From positions 1-64,000 of the forward strand of contig CAJLRM010000007.1 in assembly GCA_905209085.1 (NCBI GenBank): 64,000 bases of DNA, written 5' to 3'. Below the pieces are notes generated by a model. It was not told where the DNA came from and made no database searches. It saw nothing but the letters and a program-made list of their open reading frames with translations. Source of the DNA: an uncultured Eubacteriales bacterium. Lineage in GTDB: Bacteria; Bacillota; Clostridia; Christensenellales; Borkfalkiaceae. The translations under genes were made by a program, and so were the position numbers. How positions within the stretch are numbered: position 1 is the first letter of the stretch; every line of letters starts with the position of its first letter. This document shows, one piece after another, positions 8,601 to 16,910 of the stretch.

Positions 8601-11600
8601 AGAACAATACTCAGTACAGCCTCGTATTCGAGGCGAAGCTGGATTATGACAACGGCAAGACAAAGACGGAAAAACAAGAATTTTCCTTCTACGTCGATTA
8701 TCAGTCGCCTATTATTTACGAGAGTCAGTTCCGTTACGAGTACGATTCGGAGGATAACCGCCACGTCTATCTCGACTTATATCTCTACGACAATCATTAC
8801 GTGCAGAGCGTACAGCTGTTTACGCTGCCCGATAAGGACACGCTCGATTATCTGACCGATTATCCCATTCCCGTCAAGGACGGCACCCGCGGCGGAATCG
8901 TGAAGGTGACGCAGGAAATTACCGACTGGATGGATAATTTTGCAAACGCTTACGGCGAGTATAAAAATTACGTGGGCGTTCGCGTGGACGACTATGCCCT
9001 GAACGGCGCCGCTTACATCGTTCCCATCAAGACGACGGAAGTCGATTCCATCGGCATCAATTATACTTACAGAACCGAGGCGGGGAAAGACGTTACGAAA
9101 TCCGTCGCCGACGGGCAGATCCTTTTGCAGCCGGGACAGGAGCTTAACCTGACCGACGACTTCGGAAAAGTGATCACGACGGAGGGCGAAACGGTAGACG
9201 CCGATTTCAGCGTCAATATGCTCGGATACGCAACGTATACCTGCAACCATGTGGACGAACACGGCGCTACCTGCGGATATATATATAATGAAAGAAAGGG
9301 GCTTACCTATCAAAAGGGCGAATATTATTACGACGCGACGACTCAAACGGTGAAACAGAAGGCGGCGACGGAGGAAGATGCCGCTTATCCCGCCTACACG
9401 CTGTTTACCGATATGATCGCGGAACCGATCACGGATAAAAAAGCGCCCGCCTCCAAACATTTCGTCTGTCCGCACTGCGGGACGGAAGTGACGTTTACTT
9501 ACAATACGAGGACGAATAAGATCGTTCCTACCACTTACGACAAAACTTCGCAGGATCCGTTGGTCGAAGACTACAAATGGTCGACGAGCAATCAGAAGGT
9601 CGTTATGGTCGAAAACGGCAAGCTGTACGCGGTTGCCGTCGGCAGCGCTACCGTCACCGTGTATGCGGAAGCGGGCAATACGACTTTCTCCTTTATGGTA
9701 AAAGTGCAAGGGGAAAAAGTCGATAAGAAAATCACCAAAATGTCGGTCGGCTCTTACGACGACGTCACGCTGGGCGTTTCGAGAGAACTCAGCGGCAGTC
9801 TGCTTTCGATAGACTGCGGAACGATACTCGATCTGTATCCCAAGTTCCCTTGGTACGTCAGCAGCGTCAGCGATTTGCAGTGGACGTCGCAGGATTCCGA
9901 AATTGCCGAAATCACATCGTCCTCTAACGCTTCTGCGAGGGTAGTGTGTAAAAAGCAGGGCGTCGTCAGTATTTATCTGAGATCCAAATCGAACACGCTG
10001 AACGCGACTCTCACCTTGAATATCGGCATCGAATACAAGCTCACCAGCTATTATTTCCATGAATATCACGGCGTAGGATACAGCGAAACGTATATTGACA
10101 AATACACTGAAAATCCCACCTTCGATTCGCGCAACATACTCGTCATTCCCGCGAATCTCGGTATCGTCAATATGGGCTATATCACCACTTCGAGAAACGG
10201 TCCATTCTATCAGAACAAAAATCTCGACACCGTTGTGGTGCCTCAGGGCGTAACGACTTTGGGCATCAACTGTTTTGCGGATTCCACGCTCCGCCGCATC
10301 TATCTGCCTTCCTCTTTGGAGTCGATCGCCTATAATGCGTTCAGCAATTGTCCCAATCTTCAAGAAGTATATTGGTACGACGCGGACGAAAAGAGCGACA
10401 GCGGCATCGTATACGACGCGGACGAAAATACTTACAATTGGGATAAGTTCTATGCCAATGCAAGCGCGAAGTGTTCCGCCAAAAATCTCGTCGTCGGTTC
10501 CAACGCATTCAATTCCTGCGCCAAATTGACCACTTTTGACTTCTCCAAAGTGACGGCTCTGTACACCGGCGCCTTCTCGGGCTGCAAACTTCTGACAAGC
10601 GCCGATCTCACAAGACTGAGATACGCCAATGCGGACGTTTTCTCGAACTGTACGGCGCTCAAAGAGGTTTCTCTTTCCGAACATACGACGTTAAACGCCA
10701 ATATATTCAGCGGAACGGGCATTGAAAAGATCGACTACTACGCAAGCAGCGTACCCGCTTCGGCTTTTGCGGGGACGAGGTCTTTGCAGGAAGTCGTTTT
10801 CCACAACGATTTGCAGTCCGTCGGTGAAAAAGCGTTCTATAACTGTATCGCGCTCAAAACGGTAACGTTTGAAGGCTCGTGCGTTTCCATAGGCGCGTCT
10901 GCGTTTGAAAATTGCAGATCGCTTTCCGAATTCACCGTTCCCGAGGGAGCGGAACTCCTCGGCGCCCGCGCGTTCGCAAACTGCAAGAATCTCGTGACTT
11001 TGTACGTGGATCCCGAGTCCGACATTCAGGACGTGGGAGCCGACGTCTTTGCCGGCAGCAATGCCCTCAAAAAGATCGAAATCGCGGGATCGGGAAGCAG
11101 CGACCGCTACAACACCGTTTCTTACGATAACGGCGTGCACAAGATGCTCACCGACGGCAAGGGCACGCGCGTCATCCTCGTGCCTCCCACCTATCAGCTG
11201 GAAACGGGAGAAGACGATATTTTCTATGTGCCCGATTCCTTCTCCGCGAACGGAGAAAAGGTGACGGCTATCGGCGCTCAGGCATATGCCAACAACGCTT
11301 CTCTGAAAGGAAAGGAAGTAGTGATTCCCGAGGGGATCACCAGCATCGGGCTCGGTGCGTTCCAGGGCAGCGGCATTACGAAAGTAGTCATTCCCTCCAC
11401 GGTAAAATCTATCGCCGCCTATGCGTTTGCGGGATGTTCGAATCTGGAAACGGTGGTATTCCTCGGCGATATCGAAACGATTGCCGATCACTTATTCAAC
11501 GGATGTACTTCTTTAAAATACATACAGCTTCCCGACTCGGTGAAGAGTATCGGCGATTATGCGTTTGCCGGCTCCGGACTTGCTTCTGTCGAAATCGGCG

Positions 11601-13495
11601 CAAACGTCGAGAGCATCGGCGTCGCTTCGTTCGACAGCTGTGAAAATCTGACGAGTTTGACGTTCGTATCTCAGACGAAGCTCTCTTCTATCGGCGAAGG
11701 GGCGTTCCGTTATTGCAGCGCTCTCAAATCCCTGTCGATGGCGGACAGCGTCAAGGACATCGGAGCGTATGCTTTTGCCGACTGTTCTTCACTCACCGAT
11801 TTGTACGTTTCGGCGGGAGTCGAAAAAATGGGGGCATATGCATTCAGCAACGATTTGCTTCTCGTGAATGTCGAATTCGGCAAAGGCGCCAAAGTCGTAG
11901 GGGATTATGCGTTCTGCACGCCTTACGGCGAAGAAGGCTTCTACAACCAAAAGAACCTGAAAAACGTGAAGATACCCTCTACGGTAGAATCGATCGGCGT
12001 CTATGCGTTTGCGGGAAATATCGCGCTGACGGAGATCGATCTTTCCGGCGTCAAGAGCATCAATGCGGCGGCATTCCTTGGCACGTCCGCCTTGAAGAGC
12101 GTCAAGCTGAACGGCTCCATGGAATATATCGGCGCGGGGGCTTTCCTGAACAGCGCCGTTGAAAACATCGATCTTTCCGGCGTCGAATATTTCGATTCTC
12201 AGTGCTTCTCGGGCACGAATGTCATCGCGGGCGAGTTTACCGATGCTCTCGTCATCGGGGCCAATGCCTTCTATAACTGCCGCAATATCAAAGAAGTCAA
12301 CCTTCCCAATGCGGAATATATCTATTCTTCGGCATTCTTTGCGCCTACGAAAGTCAATAACGCGGAGTCGACCGGCACCATCAGAAAGGTCACGTTCGGA
12401 GAGAAACTGAAAGGTCTGGGGGGCGGGGCGTTCTTCAATTCCGTCATCACGAGCATCCGTTTGCCCGCTTCGCTCGAAACGATTGGCGCGCCCGCTTTTG
12501 CCGGCTGTTTCGAACTTGGCAATATCGAGGTGGATGCCAAGAATCCCGTATTCTTCTGCGACGATTTGACGGGGGCGCTTTATAAGCATCTCGACAACGG
12601 CACTTACGAACTGGTGGCCGTACCTAACGGTATCCACATGGAATCGATCGGGGAGGAGATGACGCCGTTCCAAATTCTCGACAATACGAGCCGTATCGGA
12701 AGCTGGGCGATGGGCTATTGCGAATATATCCATGCGGTCGAAATTCCCGCGTCGGTCAAGAGTATCGGCACTTACGGCTTCTATTATATGGGAATGGGCA
12801 TATTGATGGACAACGATTCTTCCGATTACGACGTCGCGGATCGTATCCTGTATCCCAAATATATCTTCAAGGGATTGGAAGCGCCCACTCTCGAAACGGA
12901 TTACGACGACGAATCGACTTCTCCCATAGATCTCTACATGAATTTCAGCTATCCCATCGGCTATTTGATGAACGATATGATCATTCCTGTCAACTCCAAG
13001 GGATTTGAGAATACGCTCTATACCCTGTTCTTTAAAACTCAGACGTATACGGATGAATTGATAGAGTCCGACACGCAGGCGCTCATGGACTGGCTGGCGG
13101 ATTTGGATGTGGAAAAGCTCACCTTGGCGGATGCAAATACCGTCACTACCATGAATTTGGTGTTCTCCATGCTGAAAGACAGTCAGAAGGAGTTTATCAG
13201 TACGGCGAATCAAACCAAGCTTGCCCAAGCGGTCGCAAAGATCGAGTCGCTCCGGGAGGAGGAAGGGGATAGTAACTCTTCGAATTCCGGAAACTCCTCC
13301 GAAACTTCGAGTTCGGATACGACAAGCGAGGAAAATTCCTCCTCCGAAGGGACGAGTTCCGAATCGTCTTCTTCCAAGGGGTGCGGCAGTTCCCTGATGA
13401 TCGGAGGGGTGGCGACGCTTGCGGTACTTTCCGCTTTGAGCATTCTCGCCGTTCGTAAAAACCGTAAAAACGACCGTGACGGGAAGGAGAACTGA
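5609..13495 (+). CDS. Giant secreted subtilisin-like protease with PA, Ig-like and LRR_5 domains, membrane-anchored
   Basis: A 2628-residue exported S8 serine protease. A Sec signal peptide covers residues 1-35. The catalytic residues are all present: D223 (VLDTGF), H294 (HGVHVAG), oxyanion N408 and S638 (GTSMASP). A protease-associated (PA) insert lies at about 490-590 between His and Ser, as in C5a-peptidase/lactocepin-type enzymes, followed by Fn3-like domains. Residues about 1205-1295 hold a four-Cys cluster (C1212, C1222, C1287, C1290) resembling a zinc ribbon. A Big_2-like Ig domain (about 1320-1370) precedes a long BspA-type LRR_5 array (about 1520-2400). A Ser/Glu-rich spacer, one transmembrane helix and a basic tail (about 2550-2628) anchor it; no LPXTG is present. 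The GTG start is set by GGAGG at 5596-5600. Substrates are probably extracellular proteins, with the LRRs aiding binding. The next lipoprotein gene starts 3 bases later. Confidence 0.93.
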   Translation: MKTKAKKVLLSLISLALTGAMGATIVLTEPSKQKAAATTTVRGSGDAIDVTEQYRDQLSTEQFINKDLAVNAQTLNVKSDGTRRIIVEFESDSLLDTYLGDTRLQTTFRDFTSYINAASGKQYASALEKEQVSFFKALDKKAFDYQLRHTYTSLLNAVSLVVDDEDVAKVEKMSGVKRVVYSETYDVPAVEATTNVVDVYSTGIYNSSSVNYKGEGMLVAVLDTGFDRSHNAFQEMPSVQKISLSDVESVFDTLEAATYGEEVTAEELYYNPKVPFAYDYADGDGDVFPKSSQHGVHVAGIIAGKDNTVTASDGEAFENGEKFLGVAPNAQLMIGKVFSDKDDGTDSGAETDDILAALSDCVAVGADVINMSLGSSCGFSREEDNSAVNAVYDKIYAAGINLVVAASNDYSAALNGAYGSTNLTSNPDSSTVGSPSTYVGALSVASISGQKSPYMELDDGTAVYYNESSNAASVKGDFMEELLKGAQEKTFNYVVIPGYGEAQNYAIESVKTELAKGNCIAVVSRGDISFEDKQKNAFDNGAVGCIIYNNASGKISASLGTGKKVPTCTVSADIGQIFIANEKGTITLNKNNKAGPFMSDFSSWGPTNDLKIKPEITAHGGEITSSVVGGYSIFSGTSMASPNMAGAVTLLRQYVSENFGLTGTALSDRVNQLLMSTATIVYDENGLPYSVRKQGAGLGDISKASSTDAYIYVQNNSKPKLELGDDPKRAGVYTMEFHVSNTSSKTKTYSMDLLTMTESVSIDGITVAEKAYMLDNAQKSFRVNGKASGKTLTLAAGADATISVTLSLSAQDKEYLDKNFKNGMYVEGFVTLTDKDSAGVDLSLPYLAFYGDWTDAPIFDKSAYEVSESKHDTSIPDEEKTIAAIYESVAIGKYGKNNVDFYLPLGQYIYTVDENESDSGVLSSVDKISVGNYEYGIYEFYAMYFGLLRGAKEMTVEVKNTVTGEIIKSETLNNVRKSHGSTPSFTTLEMSPYELGLQNNTQYSLVFEAKLDYDNGKTKTEKQEFSFYVDYQSPIIYESQFRYEYDSEDNRHVYLDLYLYDNHYVQSVQLFTLPDKDTLDYLTDYPIPVKDGTRGGIVKVTQEITDWMDNFANAYGEYKNYVGVRVDDYALNGAAYIVPIKTTEVDSIGINYTYRTEAGKDVTKSVADGQILLQPGQELNLTDDFGKVITTEGETVDADFSVNMLGYATYTCNHVDEHGATCGYIYNERKGLTYQKGEYYYDATTQTVKQKAATEEDAAYPAYTLFTDMIAEPITDKKAPASKHFVCPHCGTEVTFTYNTRTNKIVPTTYDKTSQDPLVEDYKWSTSNQKVVMVENGKLYAVAVGSATVTVYAEAGNTTFSFMVKVQGEKVDKKITKMSVGSYDDVTLGVSRELSGSLLSIDCGTILDLYPKFPWYVSSVSDLQWTSQDSEIAEITSSSNASARVVCKKQGVVSIYLRSKSNTLNATLTLNIGIEYKLTSYYFHEYHGVGYSETYIDKYTENPTFDSRNILVIPANLGIVNMGYITTSRNGPFYQNKNLDTVVVPQGVTTLGINCFADSTLRRIYLPSSLESIAYNAFSNCPNLQEVYWYDADEKSDSGIVYDADENTYNWDKFYANASAKCSAKNLVVGSNAFNSCAKLTTFDFSKVTALYTGAFSGCKLLTSADLTRLRYANADVFSNCTALKEVSLSEHTTLNANIFSGTGIEKIDYYASSVPASAFAGTRSLQEVVFHNDLQSVGEKAFYNCIALKTVTFEGSCVSIGASAFENCRSLSEFTVPEGAELLGARAFANCKNLVTLYVDPESDIQDVGADVFAGSNALKKIEIAGSGSSDRYNTVSYDNGVHKMLTDGKGTRVILVPPTYQLETGEDDIFYVPDSFSANGEKVTAIGAQAYANNASLKGKEVVIPEGITSIGLGAFQGSGITKVVIPSTVKSIAAYAFAGCSNLETVVFLGDIETIADHLFNGCTSLKYIQLPDSVKSIGDYAFAGSGLASVEIGANVESIGVASFDSCENLTSLTFVSQTKLSSIGEGAFRYCSALKSLSMADSVKDIGAYAFADCSSLTDLYVSAGVEKMGAYAFSNDLLLVNVEFGKGAKVVGDYAFCTPYGEEGFYNQKNLKNVKIPSTVESIGVYAFAGNIALTEIDLSGVKSINAAAFLGTSALKSVKLNGSMEYIGAGAFLNSAVENIDLSGVEYFDSQCFSGTNVIAGEFTDALVIGANAFYNCRNIKEVNLPNAEYIYSSAFFAPTKVNNAESTGTIRKVTFGEKLKGLGGGAFFNSVITSIRLPASLETIGAPAFAGCFELGNIEVDAKNPVFFCDDLTGALYKHLDNGTYELVAVPNGIHMESIGEEMTPFQILDNTSRIGSWAMGYCEYIHAVEIPASVKSIGTYGFYYMGMGILMDNDSSDYDVADRILYPKYIFKGLEAPTLETDYDDESTSPIDLYMNFSYPIGYLMNDMIIPVNSKGFENTLYTLFFKTQTYTDELIESDTQALMDWLADLDVEKLTLADANTVTTMNLVFSMLKDSQKEFISTANQTKLAQAVAKIESLREEEGDSNSSNSGNSSETSSSDTTSEENSSSEGTSSESSSSKGCGSSLMIGGVATLAVLSALSILAVRKNRKNDRDGKEN

Positions 13496-13498
13496 TTT

Positions 13499-14821
13499 AT
13501 GAAAAAACGTGCTTTATTGGTTTTGACGCTGGCGGCAATTCTCTCCGCGGGAAGTTTTGCGGCGTGTAAGGATAAAAATCAATCCTCCTCCTCCGAGAGC
13601 CAAAGCTCGTCCGAGGAGAAAAGATATGCCGTCAGCTTTGTCTGCAACGGCGGAAGCGAAGTGGAACAAAAGTCCGTGATCGCGGGAGAAGAGATCGATC
13701 TCGGGGAGATCCGGACCGAAAAAGAGAATTTTTACTTTTACGGCTGGTGTCTGAACGAAACTCTGACCCACCGCGCCGCGGAAGTGATCGTTCCCGAAAG
13801 AGATATGACGTTGTATGCGGAATGGGGAGAAATCAAATTTTACACCCTTTCTTTCCAAACCGCAGACGGTTCCGCCATCGCTTCAAGGCAGTATAAGCCG
13901 AACGATTATTTGGCGGCGCCTGCGGATCCCGTGAAAGAAGGATATGTTTTCGCGGGTTGGTATCAGGATGCGCAATACGCCAAACAATTTAATTTCGCGG
14001 GAAACAGAATGCCCGCAAAAGACGTAACCGTTTATGCCAGGTGGAACGAAACTCCTGTGATCCGCTTCGATTCCGCGGGCGGCAGCGAGGTGAAAGAAAT
14101 CGCCGGGGAAGCAGGAGATAAAATCTCCGCTCCCGCCGCGCCCGTAAAGGAAGGATTTATTTTTGACGGATGGTATACCGATGAAAGTTATACTTCCGTT
14201 TACGAATTTACGGCGATGCCGGAAAAGAGCGTCACGGTATATGCAAAATGGCACGAACAGAAAAAAGACATCGCCTTGAAATTACATATCAATAATCCCG
14301 GTTTTGAAGGCGCGACGGTTTTATCTGTGACGCAGGATGAGGGAACGATTTTACAGGATGATTCCGTTCTTGCGGCATTCCAAAAGGAGATCGCGGAAAC
14401 GCTCGCTTCTGAGGTCTTGGACAGTAGTATCGATATTTCGAAGAGTCCGGTTTATACCTTCAACGGATGGGCGTACGATGCGGCCGGAACAAAACGTTTC
14501 GAGGGCGTCGTTCCCCATGAAAACGCCGATTTGTACGCGACTTGGGTACGCTCTTCCAAATACTGCAAGGTTACCTTCCTCGTCGAAGACGCGTTAGAAA
14601 CTCCCATCGTTTACTATGTCGTTAAAAATACCGCTTTTCCCGACTCGGTGTTGAAGGAAGTGGAAGATCGCCTTAAACCGCTTTATGAGGCGCTCGGTTA
14701 TGCCGTAAACGGTTTTTCTACGTCCGGACAGGCGAGCTTTTCTTCCGTTCAGCCTGTGGCGATAGATACGGTGCTTTTGCCGAATCTCACTTTACTGGCG
14801 GAGAGCGGCGGTACGAATTGA
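13499..14821 (+). CDS. Lipoprotein with InlB B-type (Flg_new) repeats
   Basis: A 440-residue exported lipoprotein. The signal peptide ends in a lipobox-like FAAC (C23), followed by a Ser/Glu-rich spacer. Three clear InlB B-repeats follow (about 40-95, 105-165 and 180-240), each with the F/Y-x-GW-Y/C and x-x-Y-A-x-W hallmarks. A degenerate one at about 315-350 carries FNGWAYD and LYATWV. The remainder has no recognisable domain. The start ATG 13499 has AAGGAG just upstream and lies 3 bases after the subtilase stop, so the two are almost certainly co-transcribed. The protein may be a surface partner or co-anchored adhesin of the protease; that is inference. Confidence 0.85.
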   Translation: MKKRALLVLTLAAILSAGSFAACKDKNQSSSSESQSSSEEKRYAVSFVCNGGSEVEQKSVIAGEEIDLGEIRTEKENFYFYGWCLNETLTHRAAEVIVPERDMTLYAEWGEIKFYTLSFQTADGSAIASRQYKPNDYLAAPADPVKEGYVFAGWYQDAQYAKQFNFAGNRMPAKDVTVYARWNETPVIRFDSAGGSEVKEIAGEAGDKISAPAAPVKEGFIFDGWYTDESYTSVYEFTAMPEKSVTVYAKWHEQKKDIALKLHINNPGFEGATVLSVTQDEGTILQDDSVLAAFQKEIAETLASEVLDSSIDISKSPVYTFNGWAYDAAGTKRFEGVVPHENADLYATWVRSSKYCKVTFLVEDALETPIVYYVVKNTAFPDSVLKEVEDRLKPLYEALGYAVNGFSTSGQASFSSVQPVAIDTVLLPNLTLLAESGGTN

Positions 14822-14849
14822 CCGGGTTCGTAGGAGTTCTTTATGAAAA

Positions 14850-14884
14850 GGGAGGAATCGGGGAAAGATTCTCCTCCCGCCTTT
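14850..14884 (+). terminator. Weak hairpin terminator
   Basis: GGGAGGA pairs with TCCTCCC across a 15-base loop and is followed by GCCTTTG, so the T tract is poor. It lies 30 bases after the stop of the InlB-repeat lipoprotein and is the only terminator candidate for that unit. Confidence 0.4.
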
Positions 14885-15112
14885 GATAAAGAAAAGTATA
14901 TAAATTCATTATGGGGCTGATGGCGCCGCCGAAAAGAAAACGGTATCTGATGGAATGTTGCTTCTCGGCAGTATAAAGATTTGAGAAAGATAGTATCATC
15001 GATCCTTATAACAGGGGGCGAATCTTCGCAGGGAATAGACCTTTCCTGGGGAGCGTCCGCTATAAAAAATACTTTCACAAAAAAACTTTATATGGAATCG
15101 GCAATGTTTATC

Positions 15113-15141
15113 TTGACTCTTGCGAAAAATTCGAGTATAAT
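15113..15141 (+). promoter_or_regulatory. Housekeeping-sigma promoter
   Basis: TTGACT (15113-15118) and a perfect TATAAT (15136-15141) are separated by exactly 17 bases in AT-rich surroundings. Transcription would begin near 15148 and run through a 420-base leader into the lipoprotein gene at 15569 and probably on into the opp genes. Confidence 0.8.
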
Positions 15142-15568
15142 TATATTATTAAGAATATAACGTTGTAAAGCATTTTTATCAATCGATATTTTGTAGCGCC
15201 GATGGATACGAAAAGCTCTGAAAACCTCTGTTTCTCATAAAATCGGAGGACGGGAGCGCGCCGTTTGAATTTGTTTTTTGTACGGTGTGCGTCGGAAAAA
15301 GAAAAAAGCTTCCGTTATTCCGAAAGATATTTTCACAGATTGTCGGAGCGTTAAGAGCGTGCACGCCGCAAAAGAGAAAGAGTTAAACGCCGAGGCGTTT
15401 ATCGTCAGCGATTCGCAAACAGTTTGCAATCGTTCGGGACGCGGGCCGGCTGCTCTGACAGAAACCATTATATCCGACTGCAAAGCGGGTGACAAAAGAA
15501 AGATTTTCGAGAAAGCCGTTCAGTGGAATTCGTAAGGCTTTGGAAGATCGAGGAGGATGTATTAAACC

Positions 15569-16849
15569 GTGAAAAAGGTGTTGAAAAAAATTTTAATAGC
15601 CGCTGCGTTTATGCTTTTAACCTTTACGGCGGGATTGTTATGCGCGTGTAGCTACGGTCCGTCGCGCGAAGATGACGTAATAAGCCAGGGGTATACCTGT
15701 CAGGTTATCTATGACGCCAACGGCGGAAAATTCGGAGAAAACGCGCAGACGGTGAAAATCTTGGCAAAGCCGGGATCCATGATTCCGTTTACCGGATATA
15801 CGGGTGATTTCAAAGACCCCACCCGTGAGAGATATACGTTTGGCGGTTGGTATGTCGCGCAGACGGACGAAGAGGGAAATATCATTTACGAAGAAACGGA
15901 AGAAGGAAAAACGCCTGTCCTTTCCGATTCGAAATGGGATTTCAAAAAGGATAAGGTGACGGGCGATATTACGTTGCTCGCAAAATGGCAAAGAGATTAT
16001 AATTTCATTATCGTGGCCACGGAAACGGATGAGAACGGAAACGAGGTGGAAGAAGATATTTCGGTTTACCAGACGCAACCGGGCAATACTATCGCGGAGA
16101 AACTTTACAACTCGGATGTCTTGTACGGAGAAAAAGAGCGCCGACCGGACAGAATCAAAGTCACGTACAACGGAATCACGATCCTGGAATTTTATGTGGA
16201 TAAGGAATTGACAAAAGAACTCCCTTTGGATACGGTACATCCGGGCGGCGAAATTTATGATTTCAAAATTTATATAAAATATTTGAAAGGAAACTACACC
16301 TTTGTTTCGCAGGAATCCCTTTCCAAAGTTTCTTTTGCGGACAACAGCTCATGGTATTTGTTGGAGGATGTGGATTTTTCGAATGGAGAATGGATTCCCG
16401 CCAAGGAATTTACCGGCAGCATTTACGGAAATAATCACACGATTTCGGGCGTAAAGATAAGCTCGCAAGCGCAAAAACCTTCTGCCGGCGCCGATTTTGT
16501 TTCCCACGCTATTTTCGGAAAGATGAACGGTCACGTGGAAAATCTGACTTTTAAAGACATAACGTTCTCCGTTTGGGCTTCCGCCTTTTTATCGCAAAGT
16601 ATCGGCGCGCAAAAAATATCTTTCCTCGCAGCCGAATTCGGAGAAAACGGTCTTTTCTCCGGGGTGAATTTGGAAAATTGCAAGATAGAACTCGTCAATA
16701 AGGAAAAGTATGAGCCTCAGCTCAACTCGGATTCAAAATATTATTGGAATGTTTTGGACGATAAGACACAGGAAGGATACATCGCCAAACAGTCGGTGAC
16801 GGGTGTGATTACGATTACGGAACGTGAGGATCCGACACTTGTCGGCTAA
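15569..16849 (+). CDS. Lipoprotein with InlB-type repeat and GLUG-like C-terminal region
   Basis: A 426-residue exported lipoprotein. The GTG start is preceded by AGGAGG at 15551-15556, a rather wide gap. The signal peptide ends in a lipobox LLCAC (C27). Residues about 45-135 form one large InlB/Flg_new repeat with GGWYVA and LLAKW. A second, looser one follows at about 140-240. Residues about 245-350 read like a GLUG or filamentous-haemagglutinin-type beta turn module (WYLLEDVDFS, FTGSIYGNNHTISGV), common in surface proteins of gut Clostridia. It lies 61 bases before oppA and may share its transcript. Function unknown; a surface adhesin or an accessory of the peptide importer are both possible. 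Confidence 0.8.
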   Translation: MKKVLKKILIAAAFMLLTFTAGLLCACSYGPSREDDVISQGYTCQVIYDANGGKFGENAQTVKILAKPGSMIPFTGYTGDFKDPTRERYTFGGWYVAQTDEEGNIIYEETEEGKTPVLSDSKWDFKKDKVTGDITLLAKWQRDYNFIIVATETDENGNEVEEDISVYQTQPGNTIAEKLYNSDVLYGEKERRPDRIKVTYNGITILEFYVDKELTKELPLDTVHPGGEIYDFKIYIKYLKGNYTFVSQESLSKVSFADNSSWYLLEDVDFSNGEWIPAKEFTGSIYGNNHTISGVKISSQAQKPSAGADFVSHAIFGKMNGHVENLTFKDITFSVWASAFLSQSIGAQKISFLAAEFGENGLFSGVNLENCKIELVNKEKYEPQLNSDSKYYWNVLDDKTQEGYIAKQSVTGVITITEREDPTLVG

Positions 16850-16910
16850 AAAATATCCGAAACCCTTTCCCCAAAACGTATAATTTTAACTTTTTATAAA
16901 GGAGAAACCT

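Larger units (their letters stand above)
14822..15568 (+). other. Intergenic region: weak terminator, promoter and long leader
   Basis: About 750 bases without a supported gene. A GGGAGGA / TCCTCCC hairpin (14850-14878) followed by a short T run probably ends the protease-lipoprotein transcript. A near-consensus promoter at 15113-15141 then starts a roughly 420-base leader before the next lipoprotein gene. A 25-codon frame at 14843-14920 and an 85-codon TTG frame at 15278-15535 were judged unlikely genes. Confidence 0.55.

Noticed and set aside
8777..10684. 635-codon open frame antisense to the subtilase gene
   Set aside because: It lies wholly within the strongly supported subtilase gene, has no ribosome site and reads as low-complexity Arg/Ile/Val-rich sequence, a typical shadow of biased codon use.
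14843..14920. 25-codon ORF with a good ribosome site (TAGGAG) after the InlB lipoprotein
   Set aside because: The ORF runs through the hairpin that probably terminates the upstream transcript, and its product has no recognisable feature; chance is more likely.
15278..15535. 85-codon TTG-initiated frame in the leader of the second InlB lipoprotein
   Set aside because: No ribosome site before the TTG, and the stretch contains self-complementary segments better explained as RNA leader structure.
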